A DNA stretch of 64,000 bases, from the NCBI GenBank assembly GCA_031283185.1, contig JAITCH010000011.1, forward strand, positions 1 to 64,000, in the 5' to 3' direction. This DNA is from Rickettsiales bacterium (lineage in GTDB: Bacteria > Pseudomonadota > Alphaproteobacteria > Rs-D84). Positions 7,549 through 15,529 of the stretch are shown in pieces (within the stretch, counting starts at the first letter, position 1; every line of letters starts with the position of its first letter). The notes under the pieces are model-generated. The model was not told the origin of the DNA. It saw only the letters and a list, made by a program, of their open reading frames with translations, and searched no databases. Made by a program: the position numbers and the translations under genes.

Positions 7549-9657
7549 CTACATCCCTCTTCCCACACTTACTTGGTCGCCAAAGCCTGCAATCGGCATA
7601 CCGGCGACTTTGCATTGCACAGATTCAAAGCCTTTGTCCACTTGCTTGGCCTTAACAAAATGATTGGTTAAAAAGCCACCAAGCGCGCCAACTACGACCA
7701 TCGCTCCGCCGTCATATAAAAGTCGTTTGGTGTTGACCGATCCATCAGTCTTTTTCAACCACGATGCCTTGTCCAGTTGAAAAGCCGACAAGTCGGCCAG
7801 TTTGCTGTCGGTCGTTTCGGACTCTTCACTCTCTCCAATTAAAGGCACTCCTACTTGGCAGAACCCCCAAAGTTTTTGTTTTGACCAATCATCTGGGTCA
7901 AAATACAAAGCATTACTATTTGTTGAACTAATCCGATAGCCCTGTTCAAGCAACCTTTCACAATCATTGACATTTCTACATATATTATGCATAGCTTCCC
8001 TACATGCCGGATCCTTGCAAGAATCATTAACTTTCAAATCTTTAAAAATATCTAAATAATTCTTCACAATTTTTTTTCTAGCATTATCTTTTGTCGTACT
8101 TATATCATAATTAAACGCTAACTTTAGTTTGTTTGATATTAAGGTCAGCTTTTCAAAACATTCATTTTCAGTATCTTGCTTGCAAGTTTTGTTTATGTAG
8201 TCAGAGATTTCTTCTTTTGTATTTTTATTAGATCTAGTGATTTCTTCTAAAGATTTCAAAACTCCTGATTTATTGCAACAAGCCTGCGCCTCTTCATTAT
8301 TTTCATCAAATAACTCCACTATCGATGAGGCGCAATTGTCTTTATTAATCCTAACTTCTTTTTCCCTTTCTTCTTTTTTTATTATTTCTAATTCTTTATT
8401 AACAAGTGCTACAACTTTATCATTATTACCTCTTGCTTTGTCTAAATCTTTTATAAAAGAGTCTTTCGCACACATAACTGCTATTTGAGCTTTATTAATT
8501 CTGACTTCGTTTTCAAATGCTTTATTAAGATCTGCGTTGCATTTTTCACCCGCATCGATTGCTTTTTTACAACCTGCTACTAACGGGATTTCTTTTTCTC
8601 TGTTGATTATTTTTTTTGCTGCCGTGCAATTATCATTTGAAATATCATAAAAATTACCAGCAGCGTCCTTAAACATACGGGTTCCGACTGGGACAAAATA
8701 TTTATCGTTCGAAATGGACTGGTAAAAATTGTCGTCCTCGTTGTCTTTTTTATAGCAATAAGCATTTTTGGTTGCCAGTGATATGCTAGATTTTATATCT
8801 CTACTATTCATAAATTTATCACATTCAATTGGCTCTACCCCATATTCTGCCTCACAGACCGATTTTTTTTCAATAGCAACACACTTCTTCTCTGTCACGG
8901 GACATTTTATAACTTTCCTATCTGTTGATATAAGTGATGCGTCAATAGCAGAATTTAAATATTTTTTAGCAAAAACACAATCATCTTTGCTCTCCCAATC
9001 CAAGGGGATAAGATATTTGACGCCCGTGCTATCATTATAAGGAGTCGCTATAATTTTCATTGATTCGATTTTTGTGGTAGGACTATTTTCATAGCAAAAA
9101 GTGTCCGTTCCTGTTATTTCTATTGCTTTTGCTTTAATGGTTTTGCAGTCCGATACGCTAATACATTTAGTGCCATCATCAAAAACATCTGTTTCGCCTA
9201 ACCCACATTTTGCATTGCAGGCCTTTGCCTGAATTCCTTTATTTGATTTTACTTTTTCAAACTCTTCGCAAAAACCTTTTTTAGCAGAGTTGCCATCATT
9301 ACTAATAAATTCCGTTTTGAGTTTTTTTACCTTAGAATAGGTAAAAGTATAAATTTTTTCGTCTATTTCTAAAAAATATCCCTCCCTATTAACGATAGGC
9401 CTGTCTTTATCATCACAAAAATTACCCGACTTTATAGAATTAATGAACTCATCAAAGCAGTTTCCCTCGTTATTGCCCCCCCCCGAACTTATCTTTGCCG
9501 TCGAGTTGTCTAGATTTTGGGCAGGCGGGAGCACCAGTAGTGCTGAATGTGGGGCTTGATTCCCATCCGCCCTCGTCAAGGCAATTATAATAATTTGTGC
9601 TACCAGCAGGTATCGGCTGGCATTGATTCCCTGGCTGTCCTCTTTTATCTTTGGCAT
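7549..9657 (-). CDS. Cys-rich secreted family protein, main part (downstream of G9 tract)
   Basis: This frame carries the bulk of a large cysteine-rich protein whose beginning is the frame at 9470-9973. The two join at a run of nine G (minus strand) at 9476-9484; with eight or eleven G they would be one protein of about 800 residues. The ATG at 9657 is therefore probably not the real start. Many Cys occur in pairs or C...CC clusters. The last 85 residues, from LADLSAFQLDKASWLKKTDG to QVSVGRGM, are nearly shared with the proteins at 36488 and 63257, including a Gly-rich hydrophobic stretch VVVGALGGFLTNHFVKA. The function is unknown. A surface or periplasmic phase-variable protein is the best inference. 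Confidence 0.65.
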   Translation of the reverse strand: MPKIKEDSQGINASRYLLVAQIIIIALTRADGNQAPHSALLVLPPAQNLDNSTAKISSGGGNNEGNCFDEFINSIKSGNFCDDKDRPIVNREGYFLEIDEKIYTFTYSKVKKLKTEFISNDGNSAKKGFCEEFEKVKSNKGIQAKACNAKCGLGETDVFDDGTKCISVSDCKTIKAKAIEITGTDTFCYENSPTTKIESMKIIATPYNDSTGVKYLIPLDWESKDDCVFAKKYLNSAIDASLISTDRKVIKCPVTEKKCVAIEKKSVCEAEYGVEPIECDKFMNSRDIKSSISLATKNAYCYKKDNEDDNFYQSISNDKYFVPVGTRMFKDAAGNFYDISNDNCTAAKKIINREKEIPLVAGCKKAIDAGEKCNADLNKAFENEVRINKAQIAVMCAKDSFIKDLDKARGNNDKVVALVNKELEIIKKEEREKEVRINKDNCASSIVELFDENNEEAQACCNKSGVLKSLEEITRSNKNTKEEISDYINKTCKQDTENECFEKLTLISNKLKLAFNYDISTTKDNARKKIVKNYLDIFKDLKVNDSCKDPACREAMHNICRNVNDCERLLEQGYRISSTNSNALYFDPDDWSKQKLWGFCQVGVPLIGESEESETTDSKLADLSAFQLDKASWLKKTDGSVNTKRLLYDGGAMVVVGALGGFLTNHFVKAKQVDKGFESVQCKVAGMPIAGFGDQVSVGRGM

Positions 9658-9973
9658 TCGTAGAAAAACTTAAATTTCTGTTTTGTTGATCTAAACCGCT
9701 TTTTGTCTCCCCTATTGATTTGAGGCTATCATTCAATTGGTCTTGCGTTATACAACAGCGATATTTATCCTTATCAAAGATACATTTTTTCTTAAAATCA
9801 TCGTCATCTTTGAAAAGCTCGGATCTGAGTTTTTTGGCTTGGTCTGAATTGTTTGCTGTGGCAGCAAACCCATCAAAAATCGGGGTGGAAAAGGCAATCG
9901 CCGCAAGAAAAATCGTCCAATAAATCTTATTGGCGCGCGTATGATTGCGTATAGTTTTCTGCGGGTTTCCCAT
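9470..9973 (-). CDS. Cys-rich secreted family protein, N-terminal part with signal peptide
   Basis: First 167 residues of the split gene. Residues 17-38 form a signal peptide (IYWTIFLAAIAFSTPIFDGFAA). The mature part begins with a C...CC...C module also seen in the paralogue at 36488. The frame reads through GKDKFGGG into the G9 tract and stops two codons later. Removing one G restores the frame into the large downstream ORF. A -10 TATAAT (9980-9985) and -35 TTGCAA (10003-10008), 17 bases apart, lie directly upstream, so transcription would start almost at the ATG. Confidence 0.65.
   Translation of the reverse strand: MGNPQKTIRNHTRANKIYWTIFLAAIAFSTPIFDGFAATANNSDQAKKLRSELFKDDDDFKKKCIFDKDKYRCCITQDQLNDSLKSIGETKSGLDQQNRNLSFSTNAKDKRGQPGNQCQPIPAGSTNYYNCLDEGGWESSPTFSTTGAPACPKSRQLDGKDKFGGGQ
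9476..9484 (-). repeat. Homopolymeric G9 tract (candidate phase-variation switch)
   Basis: Nine consecutive G on the coding strand at the exact point where the two halves of the Cys-rich gene change frame. In the present state the gene is OFF; eight G would give an uninterrupted protein. Confidence 0.75.
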
Positions 9974-9979
9974 ACCTTA

Positions 9980-10008
9980 ATTATATCAGATTTTCCACCC
10001 CTTTGCAA
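9980..10008 (-). promoter_or_regulatory. Putative sigma-70 type promoter of the Cys-rich gene
   Basis: On the minus strand TTGCAA and TATAAT are separated by 17 bases. The -10 box ends seven bases before the ATG, so the transcript may be nearly leaderless. Confidence 0.4.
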
Positions 10009-10031
10009 AATGTAAAATTGGTGGTGTGTGC

Positions 10032-10074
10032 GGGGATTTGCCCCCTGGCCTTTTGATTCGCCGGGACAAATCCC
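10032..10074 (+). repeat. R3 palindromic repeat
   Basis: GGGATTTGCCCC...CCGGGACAAATCCC with the inner CTGGCCTTTTGATTCG. Other copies are at 28438, 38544, 50387 and 63105. Full copies lie within about 150 bases of all three Cys-rich family genes. Confidence 0.85.
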
Positions 10075-10105
10075 AAATCTTCTTCCAAAAATGGAACTTT
10101 TGGTC

Positions 10106-10894
10106 TTATTTTATAAAAAACTCAGGGTCAAGGGCGATATTATGATGGTATATTCCCAAATGCAAATGGGGGCCAGAAGACCGCCCGGTGCTACCCACCT
10201 TACCTATAATAGTATCCGCACTCACTTCATCCCCGACCTTAACTTTAAGCTCATCCGCGTGGAAATAAGCCGAAAAAATACGATTCCCATGATCTATAAA
10301 TATAGTATTCCCAGTCATATATAAATCATCCGCCAAAACCACCCTACCTGCCGCCGCCGCACGGAACTCCGTCCCCCGGGGCGCAGCCAAATCCAATCCG
10401 TTATGCGGATTCTTCGGTTCCCCATTAAATATCCGTCTACTGCCATAAACCCCGGAAACTTGGAATTTATCCAACGGCAATGGCGAACGCATATCCATAA
10501 ATGCCGTCCCATCCGATTCAGTGCGCCGCGCCCGGCCGATTTTCTTTTTATCCTTTTCCATCCGCGCCAAGACTTCCGGCGGATATTTCACATATTTATC
10601 CGCGACCTCTACTTTCTGTTCCTTGTATTGCCTTTGTTTCACGGCATAATCAAACTTCCTGCAATTCCCGAACAACCCCCTTTCGCAAAACTCCAATGTA
10701 ATAATATCAGGCGCGTCCATTGAAAGCGGAATAGTAAATACATCTTCCATTGACATATTATTGCCATTCACATAAACCCTGTGCGTTTCCGATTCTCCGT
10801 ATAATAATCCACCCTGAGACGCAACCCCGCATAATTTCGGCGCAGTGTCCAAAAGCCCGACAATCAGGCAAGTTGAAATGCTATAAAGTCTCAT
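10106..10894 (-). CDS. M23 (LytM-type) peptidase
   Basis: Secreted or periplasmic zinc metallopeptidase that would cut peptidoglycan cross-bridges, or regulate amidases if inactive. The catalytic domain in the last 130 residues has NPHNGLDLA (first zinc ligands His and Asp) and the closing SSGPHLHLG motif, so the zinc site looks intact. The start at 10894 (MRLYSISTCLIV) gives a direct signal peptide; the longer frame to 10918 adds only eight residues. The N-terminal half is a possible beta-rich domain of unknown role. The start overlaps the end of the upstream gene, implying co-transcription. Confidence 0.82.
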   Translation of the reverse strand: MRLYSISTCLIVGLLDTAPKLCGVASQGGLLYGESETHRVYVNGNNMSMEDVFTIPLSMDAPDIITLEFCERGLFGNCRKFDYAVKQRQYKEQKVEVADKYVKYPPEVLARMEKDKKKIGRARRTESDGTAFMDMRSPLPLDKFQVSGVYGSRRIFNGEPKNPHNGLDLAAPRGTEFRAAAAGRVVLADDLYMTGNTIFIDHGNRIFSAYFHADELKVKVGDEVSADTIIGKVGSTGRSSGPHLHLGIYHHNIALDPEFFIK

Positions 10895-11588
10895 CGCTTG
10901 CGTCCTTGTAATTATCATCCATAAAGGATTTGGCCACTATGAATCTAAGCCGCCCGGTCATATTATCCGCCATTTTTAGTGTCAGGCGATAGACTTCTTC
11001 CAATGGCTGGACGGCGTTTCCGGCGTGGCAAAATTCAATTCCCCAGTCTTCGCGCCCGGTCAAGGATGACAGAAATCCGTAATATAACGAAGAACTATTT
11101 TTTGAATTTTTTGATATAAGCATCAGCGAATTCGCCGACAGGCTATCCATACATTCGCGGACAACTTCCCAACCAAAGGGAGGAACATCCGCGAGTCCCA
11201 GCGCAATAGTAAGTTTCTTATCAAAGAATATCTCTGACTTGATTTGCGTCAATCCGGCGGCGAGTGGCTGCAAATCCCGGAATCTGACATATATTTGGAC
11301 GGCATCCGCGCCGCGCTTTAACGGCGCGCTTATATCCGCAGCCAGGTTTTCAATCGGGGTTTTATCCGCGTTCCAGGCGATGAACGCGCTGAGTTTAATG
11401 TTTGATTTTTCCAGCCAAGTCCATACTGCTGGAACCGAAACCGCATCCACAGACATTCCAGACATCTTAAATTTGGCGGCGGCGGCGGCGGATTGTATCA
11501 GGTCGGTCGCTTCATTCGCCCCCCAGCAGCACAGGTCAAGGTGCGGCCGGATGTCCCGCAGGGTGTTAAGATAATTGATTTGTTCCAT
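10881..11588 (-). CDS. Hypothetical protein, possible TIM-barrel (DeoC-like) fold
   Basis: A 235-residue soluble protein beginning MEQINYLNTLRDIRPHLD. The frame extends further upstream, but that part covers the start region of a divergent gene and looks non-coding. Alternating strands and helices (for example AVSVPAVWTWLEK, LSAFIAWN, ADAVQIYVRF, LTIALGLADVPPFGW) recall a DeoC/FbaB-type barrel. No catalytic Schiff-base Lys is seen, so the resemblance is weak. It overlaps the M23 peptidase gene by 14 bases. Confidence 0.55.
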   Translation of the reverse strand: MEQINYLNTLRDIRPHLDLCCWGANEATDLIQSAAAAAKFKMSGMSVDAVSVPAVWTWLEKSNIKLSAFIAWNADKTPIENLAADISAPLKRGADAVQIYVRFRDLQPLAAGLTQIKSEIFFDKKLTIALGLADVPPFGWEVVRECMDSLSANSLMLISKNSKNSSSLYYGFLSSLTGREDWGIEFCHAGNAVQPLEEVYRLTLKMADNMTGRLRFIVAKSFMDDNYKDASDETL

Positions 11589-11633
11589 AAAGTTATTATA
11601 GCATAAAGGCGCGGATTTTGCTATAATTGAGGA

Positions 11634-12611
11634 ATGAAGCGGTTTATAAAAAACCTTCTTGAATTTGCATTTTTGCAGGCCGTGGGCATTTTGGCCTTTT
11701 CGGCCTATGTCAGTCTTTATTTCGGATTCAACATATTTTTGCGCGCGCATTGGAGGCATCTGGTGGATATGCAACTGGATGGCGCGCCCGTTGCCAGAGA
11801 GTTTTATACAGCCTTATTATTAATAGTCGCTTATTCGGTATCGGTGGTTTGGTTTGTTCTTGTCCGCCCGCGGCGCAGGATTATTTTGACATCCAGTTAT
11901 GCCCCTCCTCTCCCGGTTATTCCGCTTGCGGCAAAGCCTGGTTTGGAAAGACCCGCTATGATGAAACCCGCTACAAATATGACGGGACTTTATTCTTCGC
12001 CTGTGGCGGCGGCGTCCGCTGTGTCATCCGCCTTGTCATTCAGTCCCGCGCCAATGGTTCATCCCGCCGCAACGGCCGCGCCTGAAAAACCCGATACCAT
12101 CGCATCCGACATAACGCCGGAGATTCTAAAAAATCTTACCAATCACGGATTTATAATATCTGACGCGCCGGATATAAACGGATTAAAGCCGGATATTTGG
12201 GCACTTAACGGCGAAAGCGTTTTAATCGGCGTGGTCTGCGGCGCGCACGGGCGCGTCATTGCAAAAGAAAGCGGCGGCGATAACTGGCGTTCCGACATAG
12301 ACGGAGACTTCAAGTCCCCTGCCGGCGCGCTTTATGCGGCGGTGGAAAATCTGAACCAGTTGTTCAGTGAAACGCTTGACGCCGGGACAAAGATAAAGGT
12401 TATCCCAGTCGTAGTTATGGCCGAGGGCAATATAGAAAATTATGAAAAGTTGGCGGAAATTTGGGCGGCTTATGGCGTAAAAGTATTTAATCACGGCGCG
12501 CCTGAGTTCGAGGCCTTTGCGAATAAAATTAAAATAGAGCCAAAGAACGAATCATTTATAGAATATATGAGCACGATCGTATGGTATTATTCGGATGAAA
12601 AGGATGCATAA
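11634..12611 (+). CDS. Hypothetical membrane protein with two N-terminal TM helices
   Basis: A 325-residue protein with transmembrane segments near residues 12-33 and 59-77, then a Pro/Ala-rich linker. A cytoplasmic alpha/beta domain follows from about residue 160, with strands ESVLIGVVCG and IKVIPVVVMAEG. That fold loosely resembles NERD- or nuclease-like domains, but no catalytic motif is evident, so no function is assigned. It begins a four-gene run whose members overlap or nearly touch (stop/start TAATG with the next gene). Confidence 0.6.
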   Translation: MKRFIKNLLEFAFLQAVGILAFSAYVSLYFGFNIFLRAHWRHLVDMQLDGAPVAREFYTALLLIVAYSVSVVWFVLVRPRRRIILTSSYAPPLPVIPLAAKPGLERPAMMKPATNMTGLYSSPVAAASAVSSALSFSPAPMVHPAATAAPEKPDTIASDITPEILKNLTNHGFIISDAPDINGLKPDIWALNGESVLIGVVCGAHGRVIAKESGGDNWRSDIDGDFKSPAGALYAAVENLNQLFSETLDAGTKIKVIPVVVMAEGNIENYEKLAEIWAAYGVKVFNHGAPEFEAFANKIKIEPKNESFIEYMSTIVWYYSDEKDA

Positions 12612-13123
12612 TGATTAATATAGCAGAGGCATCAAGAAGATTGGCGGCATTGGGCATTTCAGATTTGGCCTTGGGCGAGGTCGCCGCCCAGCCGCAACCC
12701 TTGCCGCGGGATTGGTTCGCCGCGTTCCGCGCCGCACGCCGCGAATTATTGACCAACCGCATCAAGAAAAATCAAGAAGAATTATTTATGATCGGTTTAA
12801 ATCCTGCGGAAATAACAGACATATATAAAGGCATTCGGATTCCAGTCGGGGTTTCGGTAAAGTTTCGCATTCCTCCGATTTACGGCGGAGAGATTTCCCC
12901 TGAAAATATGTTCGTCTGCCGAAGCGTCCCGGAGGGTCGCGCCATTGATATATTCATTGCAGAGCAAGCAGGCGCGGGCGTTTTCTTTTATCCTAATCCG
13001 GCGAAGAATGTTTATATGACTTCTATGGGGTCGCTCAATTCTCCGGGCGGAAATGCGACCAGCGATCGCCTCAGCGATGTGCAGGCGGAAGATGTGTTGA
13101 ACGCGCTTGGCGGAAGGGGGTAA
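12611..13123 (+). CDS. Hypothetical protein
   Basis: A 170-residue soluble protein. No domain is recognised. It has an alpha-helical N-terminus (EASRRLAALGISDLAL) and a beta-rich centre around VSVKFRIPPIYGGE. Its start overlaps the upstream membrane protein's stop by one base, and the next gene follows after three bases, so all four genes of this run should be made together. The company of a SUKH-like and a ribbon-helix-helix protein hints at a small regulatory or immunity cluster, but that is only context. Confidence 0.55.
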   Translation: MINIAEASRRLAALGISDLALGEVAAQPQPLPRDWFAAFRAARRELLTNRIKKNQEELFMIGLNPAEITDIYKGIRIPVGVSVKFRIPPIYGGEISPENMFVCRSVPEGRAIDIFIAEQAGAGVFFYPNPAKNVYMTSMGSLNSPGGNATSDRLSDVQAEDVLNALGGRG

Positions 13124-13126
13124 AAA

Positions 13127-13546
13127 ATGGATTTCTCATCTGCTTTATCTGAATTGGAAAAGTTCGGCGCGGAATTTATTCCGCCAGCCGGGGCAGATGC
13201 CTTGCCGCGAACACAGGGCGCATTACAGGCATTGGGGCGGATTATGCTGCCGCTTGATTTGGCGGAAGTTTATAAAAGCATAGATGGAATTTTTATGGGG
13301 GACGCCGAAATGTTCGGATTGGAATCGCATCCGTTCGGACGCGGTCAGACGCGAACTATTGCGGAAGTGAATTCGGATTTAAGGATTGGGCAAAGGACGA
13401 TATTCGGACGAAACGGACTTTTCTTTTTAGTCGTTGATACGGACAGCGGCTATGCGCTGATGGATATTTATACCTTGCGAATTGTGAAGAAATATGATGG
13501 CGCGGCGGACGCTATTCGGGATTGTTTGCTGGTGGGCGCGTTATGA
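13127..13546 (+). CDS. SMI1/KNR4 (SUKH)-like protein
   Basis: A 139-residue protein with the SUKH layout: a helix ending in LPLDLAEVYKSIDGIFMGD, then strands around MFGLESHPFGRGQ, LFFLVVDTDSG and ALMDIYTLRIVKKY. SUKH proteins often serve as immunity proteins against contact-dependent or polymorphic toxins, although many have other roles. No toxin gene is visible next to it. Its stop overlaps the next start (ATGA). Confidence 0.5.
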   Translation: MDFSSALSELEKFGAEFIPPAGADALPRTQGALQALGRIMLPLDLAEVYKSIDGIFMGDAEMFGLESHPFGRGQTRTIAEVNSDLRIGQRTIFGRNGLFFLVVDTDSGYALMDIYTLRIVKKYDGAADAIRDCLLVGAL

Positions 13547-13752
13547 AAAAAATATCAATTTCCATAAAGGGTCATAGGACGAGTTTAAGTTTGGAACCGG
13601 AATTTATGGATGAATTGCAACGCGCGGCGGATCTAAAAAAAGTGCCGCTTGCAAAAATTATCTGCGATATTGATGAGGGGCGCGGCGCGGTTAATCTTTC
13701 TTCCGCCGTCCGCGTATTCCTGTTAAGGCAAGCGTTGCGGAAGAAAGCATAA
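13543..13752 (+). CDS. Ribbon-helix-helix (RHH_4) DNA-binding protein
   Basis: A 69-residue protein starting MKKISISIKGHRTSLSLEPEFMDEL: the N-terminal beta-ribbon and the helix are typical of the alphaproteobacterial RHH_4 family, with NLSSAVRVFLLRQ as the second helix. It is probably a dimeric transcription regulator. The start is set by the ATGA overlap with the SUKH-like gene rather than the longer frame at 13522. Its 3' end overlaps the convergent ybeY-lnt gene by 62 bases, so transcripts of the two would be antisense to each other. Confidence 0.72.
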   Translation: MKKISISIKGHRTSLSLEPEFMDELQRAADLKKVPLAKIICDIDEGRGAVNLSSAVRVFLLRQALRKKA

Positions 13753-15529
13753 TCAAAACAATCATAAAACCATTCGGCAATAACGAATAAAAACTGCAGC
13801 GTTTTGCGGGAATCGCAGCGTCAATTATTCCGCGCTCTCCGACATCCAGTTTATGAAGCACGCGACCCTGCGGGTCAATAATTGCGGATACGCCAGACCA
13901 GTTTGCGCGGACGACCGGGAGTCCCGTTTCAATCGCGCGAAGCCGCGCCAAGTCCAAATGTTGCAATGGTCCGCGGGACTTTCCAAACCAGCCGTCATTT
14001 GTTATATTGATTATCGCGGATGCATATTCTTCGTTATAAGTGTTGCCGAAAATTATTTCATAACAGATGGATGGGGCGAATGATATGCCGGAAATTTCCA
14101 TCGCGCCTTGGGTGGTCGCGCCCGCTGTGAAATCGCCCGGCACCGGCACCATTTTTCCAAAGGGACTATATTCGCCGAACGGGACAAGTTTTATCTTGTC
14201 GTAATAACGGCGCGTTCCGTTTTCCATTATAAACAGGCTGTTGAAGTAATCACCCGAATCCCGGCGTATCGCGCCGAAAATAAGGGGTTTCGTCAGACCG
14301 AAATTTATTTTTGCATTCTCACTAACAGGATATGGAAAACTGCTTTCCGGCCAAACGATTAAATCAAATTCGCCCGGAAGAGATGACAATTCAATCAGTG
14401 TTTCCAAATTTCTGTCAGCGCGTTCTGCGGAAGATTTATATGCTTGTTCTATGGCTGGTTGGACTATGCGAACGATTTTTCCAGTGTCTGTTGGCGCGGT
14501 CATATTTAAGTTTGATATTAATAAAAGAATAAAAAATGCAGGCCAGAAAAATAATGCGACTTTTAATTTATTAAGTGATGCCGCCATTCCGGCGACAATA
14601 AAAGTGCTAGCGACAATTCCTATGACTCCGATTATATTGGCGGAAGTGTCTGAAAATAAAAGTGTCGCGCCAAGCGGGTTCCAAGGGAATCCGCTGAGCA
14701 TCCATCCGCGCATCCATAAAACGAGTGCGGCGAATACGGCGAAATAAAACGGCCTGCGCCATCCGTTGTCGCGCATTGCGGCGGTTAATGCGAATGGCAA
14801 TCCGAATACGATTCCACCACCCAACATTATTCCGATTGCAGCAAATGGCGCAAGCCATCCGAATGTTGCGGCGGCAGTTGCATCAACAAAGAAACTTGCA
14901 ATCATCCAGGAAAAGTTTGCGATGGCAAAGCCCGCGCCGAATGGAAAACCAACCCGAAATCCATCAATAAATTTATTGTTTGTTTCATTCATATAATATG
15001 CAGCGGCAAGCGCGATTAATGCAATTAAAAAGTTATGTTCGGGCGCAAATCCGAATACCATCAATGCCCCGAGAACAAATGCAGCAGCGGCTTTCAGCCG
15101 AGGCGACCATTTTGTTTCATATGGATTTTTTATACCGAGTTTGTGCAGAATGCGAACTTCGCGCCGCTCCATTTTTTTCGCGTCCGCATCTTCTATATGG
15201 TCAAAGCCGGACAAATGCAATGCGCCGTGCACCAACATATGCGCCGCGTGTTCTGCGAAATTTTGCGCGTCCGATTCCGCCAGAATTGTGTCATATGACA
15301 AAACTATATCGCCCATCATATGCGGATCGCCGCTCTCGAAAGACAGCACATTTGTAGGCTTGTCCATTTGGCGGTATTGCTTGTTCAATTTTCTGATTTC
15401 CGAATCATTCGTCAGCAAGACTGATACTTCGGCATTTTTATTTTTTAGGGCTGCGTTGATAATGGCGTCTATATCAAGGTTGATATTTTTCCAACGCGCA
15501 TCGTTAATTTGCACCAGAACTTTTGTCAT
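13691..15529 (-). CDS. YbeY-Lnt fusion: endoribonuclease and apolipoprotein N-acyltransferase
   Basis: Two enzymes in one 612-residue chain. Residues 1-137 are YbeY, the rRNA-processing metal-dependent RNase, with the zinc motif HGALHLSGFDH (His 101, 105, 111). After a short linker, residues 145-600 are Lnt, which adds the third acyl chain to lipoproteins. It has an N-terminal membrane region of several helices, then a nitrilase domain with the catalytic triad Glu395 (WPESS), Lys445 (DKIKLVPFGEY) and Cys489 (SICYE), and a final TM helix near residues 585-602. In many alphaproteobacteria ybeY and lnt are neighbours with a CorC-type gene between; here that gene is gone and the frames are joined. 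The start overlaps the miaB stop (ATGA). Confidence 0.9.
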   Translation of the reverse strand: MTKVLVQINDARWKNINLDIDAIINAALKNKNAEVSVLLTNDSEIRKLNKQYRQMDKPTNVLSFESGDPHMMGDIVLSYDTILAESDAQNFAEHAAHMLVHGALHLSGFDHIEDADAKKMERREVRILHKLGIKNPYETKWSPRLKAAAAFVLGALMVFGFAPEHNFLIALIALAAAYYMNETNNKFIDGFRVGFPFGAGFAIANFSWMIASFFVDATAAATFGWLAPFAAIGIMLGGGIVFGLPFALTAAMRDNGWRRPFYFAVFAALVLWMRGWMLSGFPWNPLGATLLFSDTSANIIGVIGIVASTFIVAGMAASLNKLKVALFFWPAFFILLLISNLNMTAPTDTGKIVRIVQPAIEQAYKSSAERADRNLETLIELSSLPGEFDLIVWPESSFPYPVSENAKINFGLTKPLIFGAIRRDSGDYFNSLFIMENGTRRYYDKIKLVPFGEYSPFGKMVPVPGDFTAGATTQGAMEISGISFAPSICYEIIFGNTYNEEYASAIINITNDGWFGKSRGPLQHLDLARLRAIETGLPVVRANWSGVSAIIDPQGRVLHKLDVGERGIIDAAIPAKRCSFYSLLPNGFMIVLIMLSSATLALTGIRGRRKKD

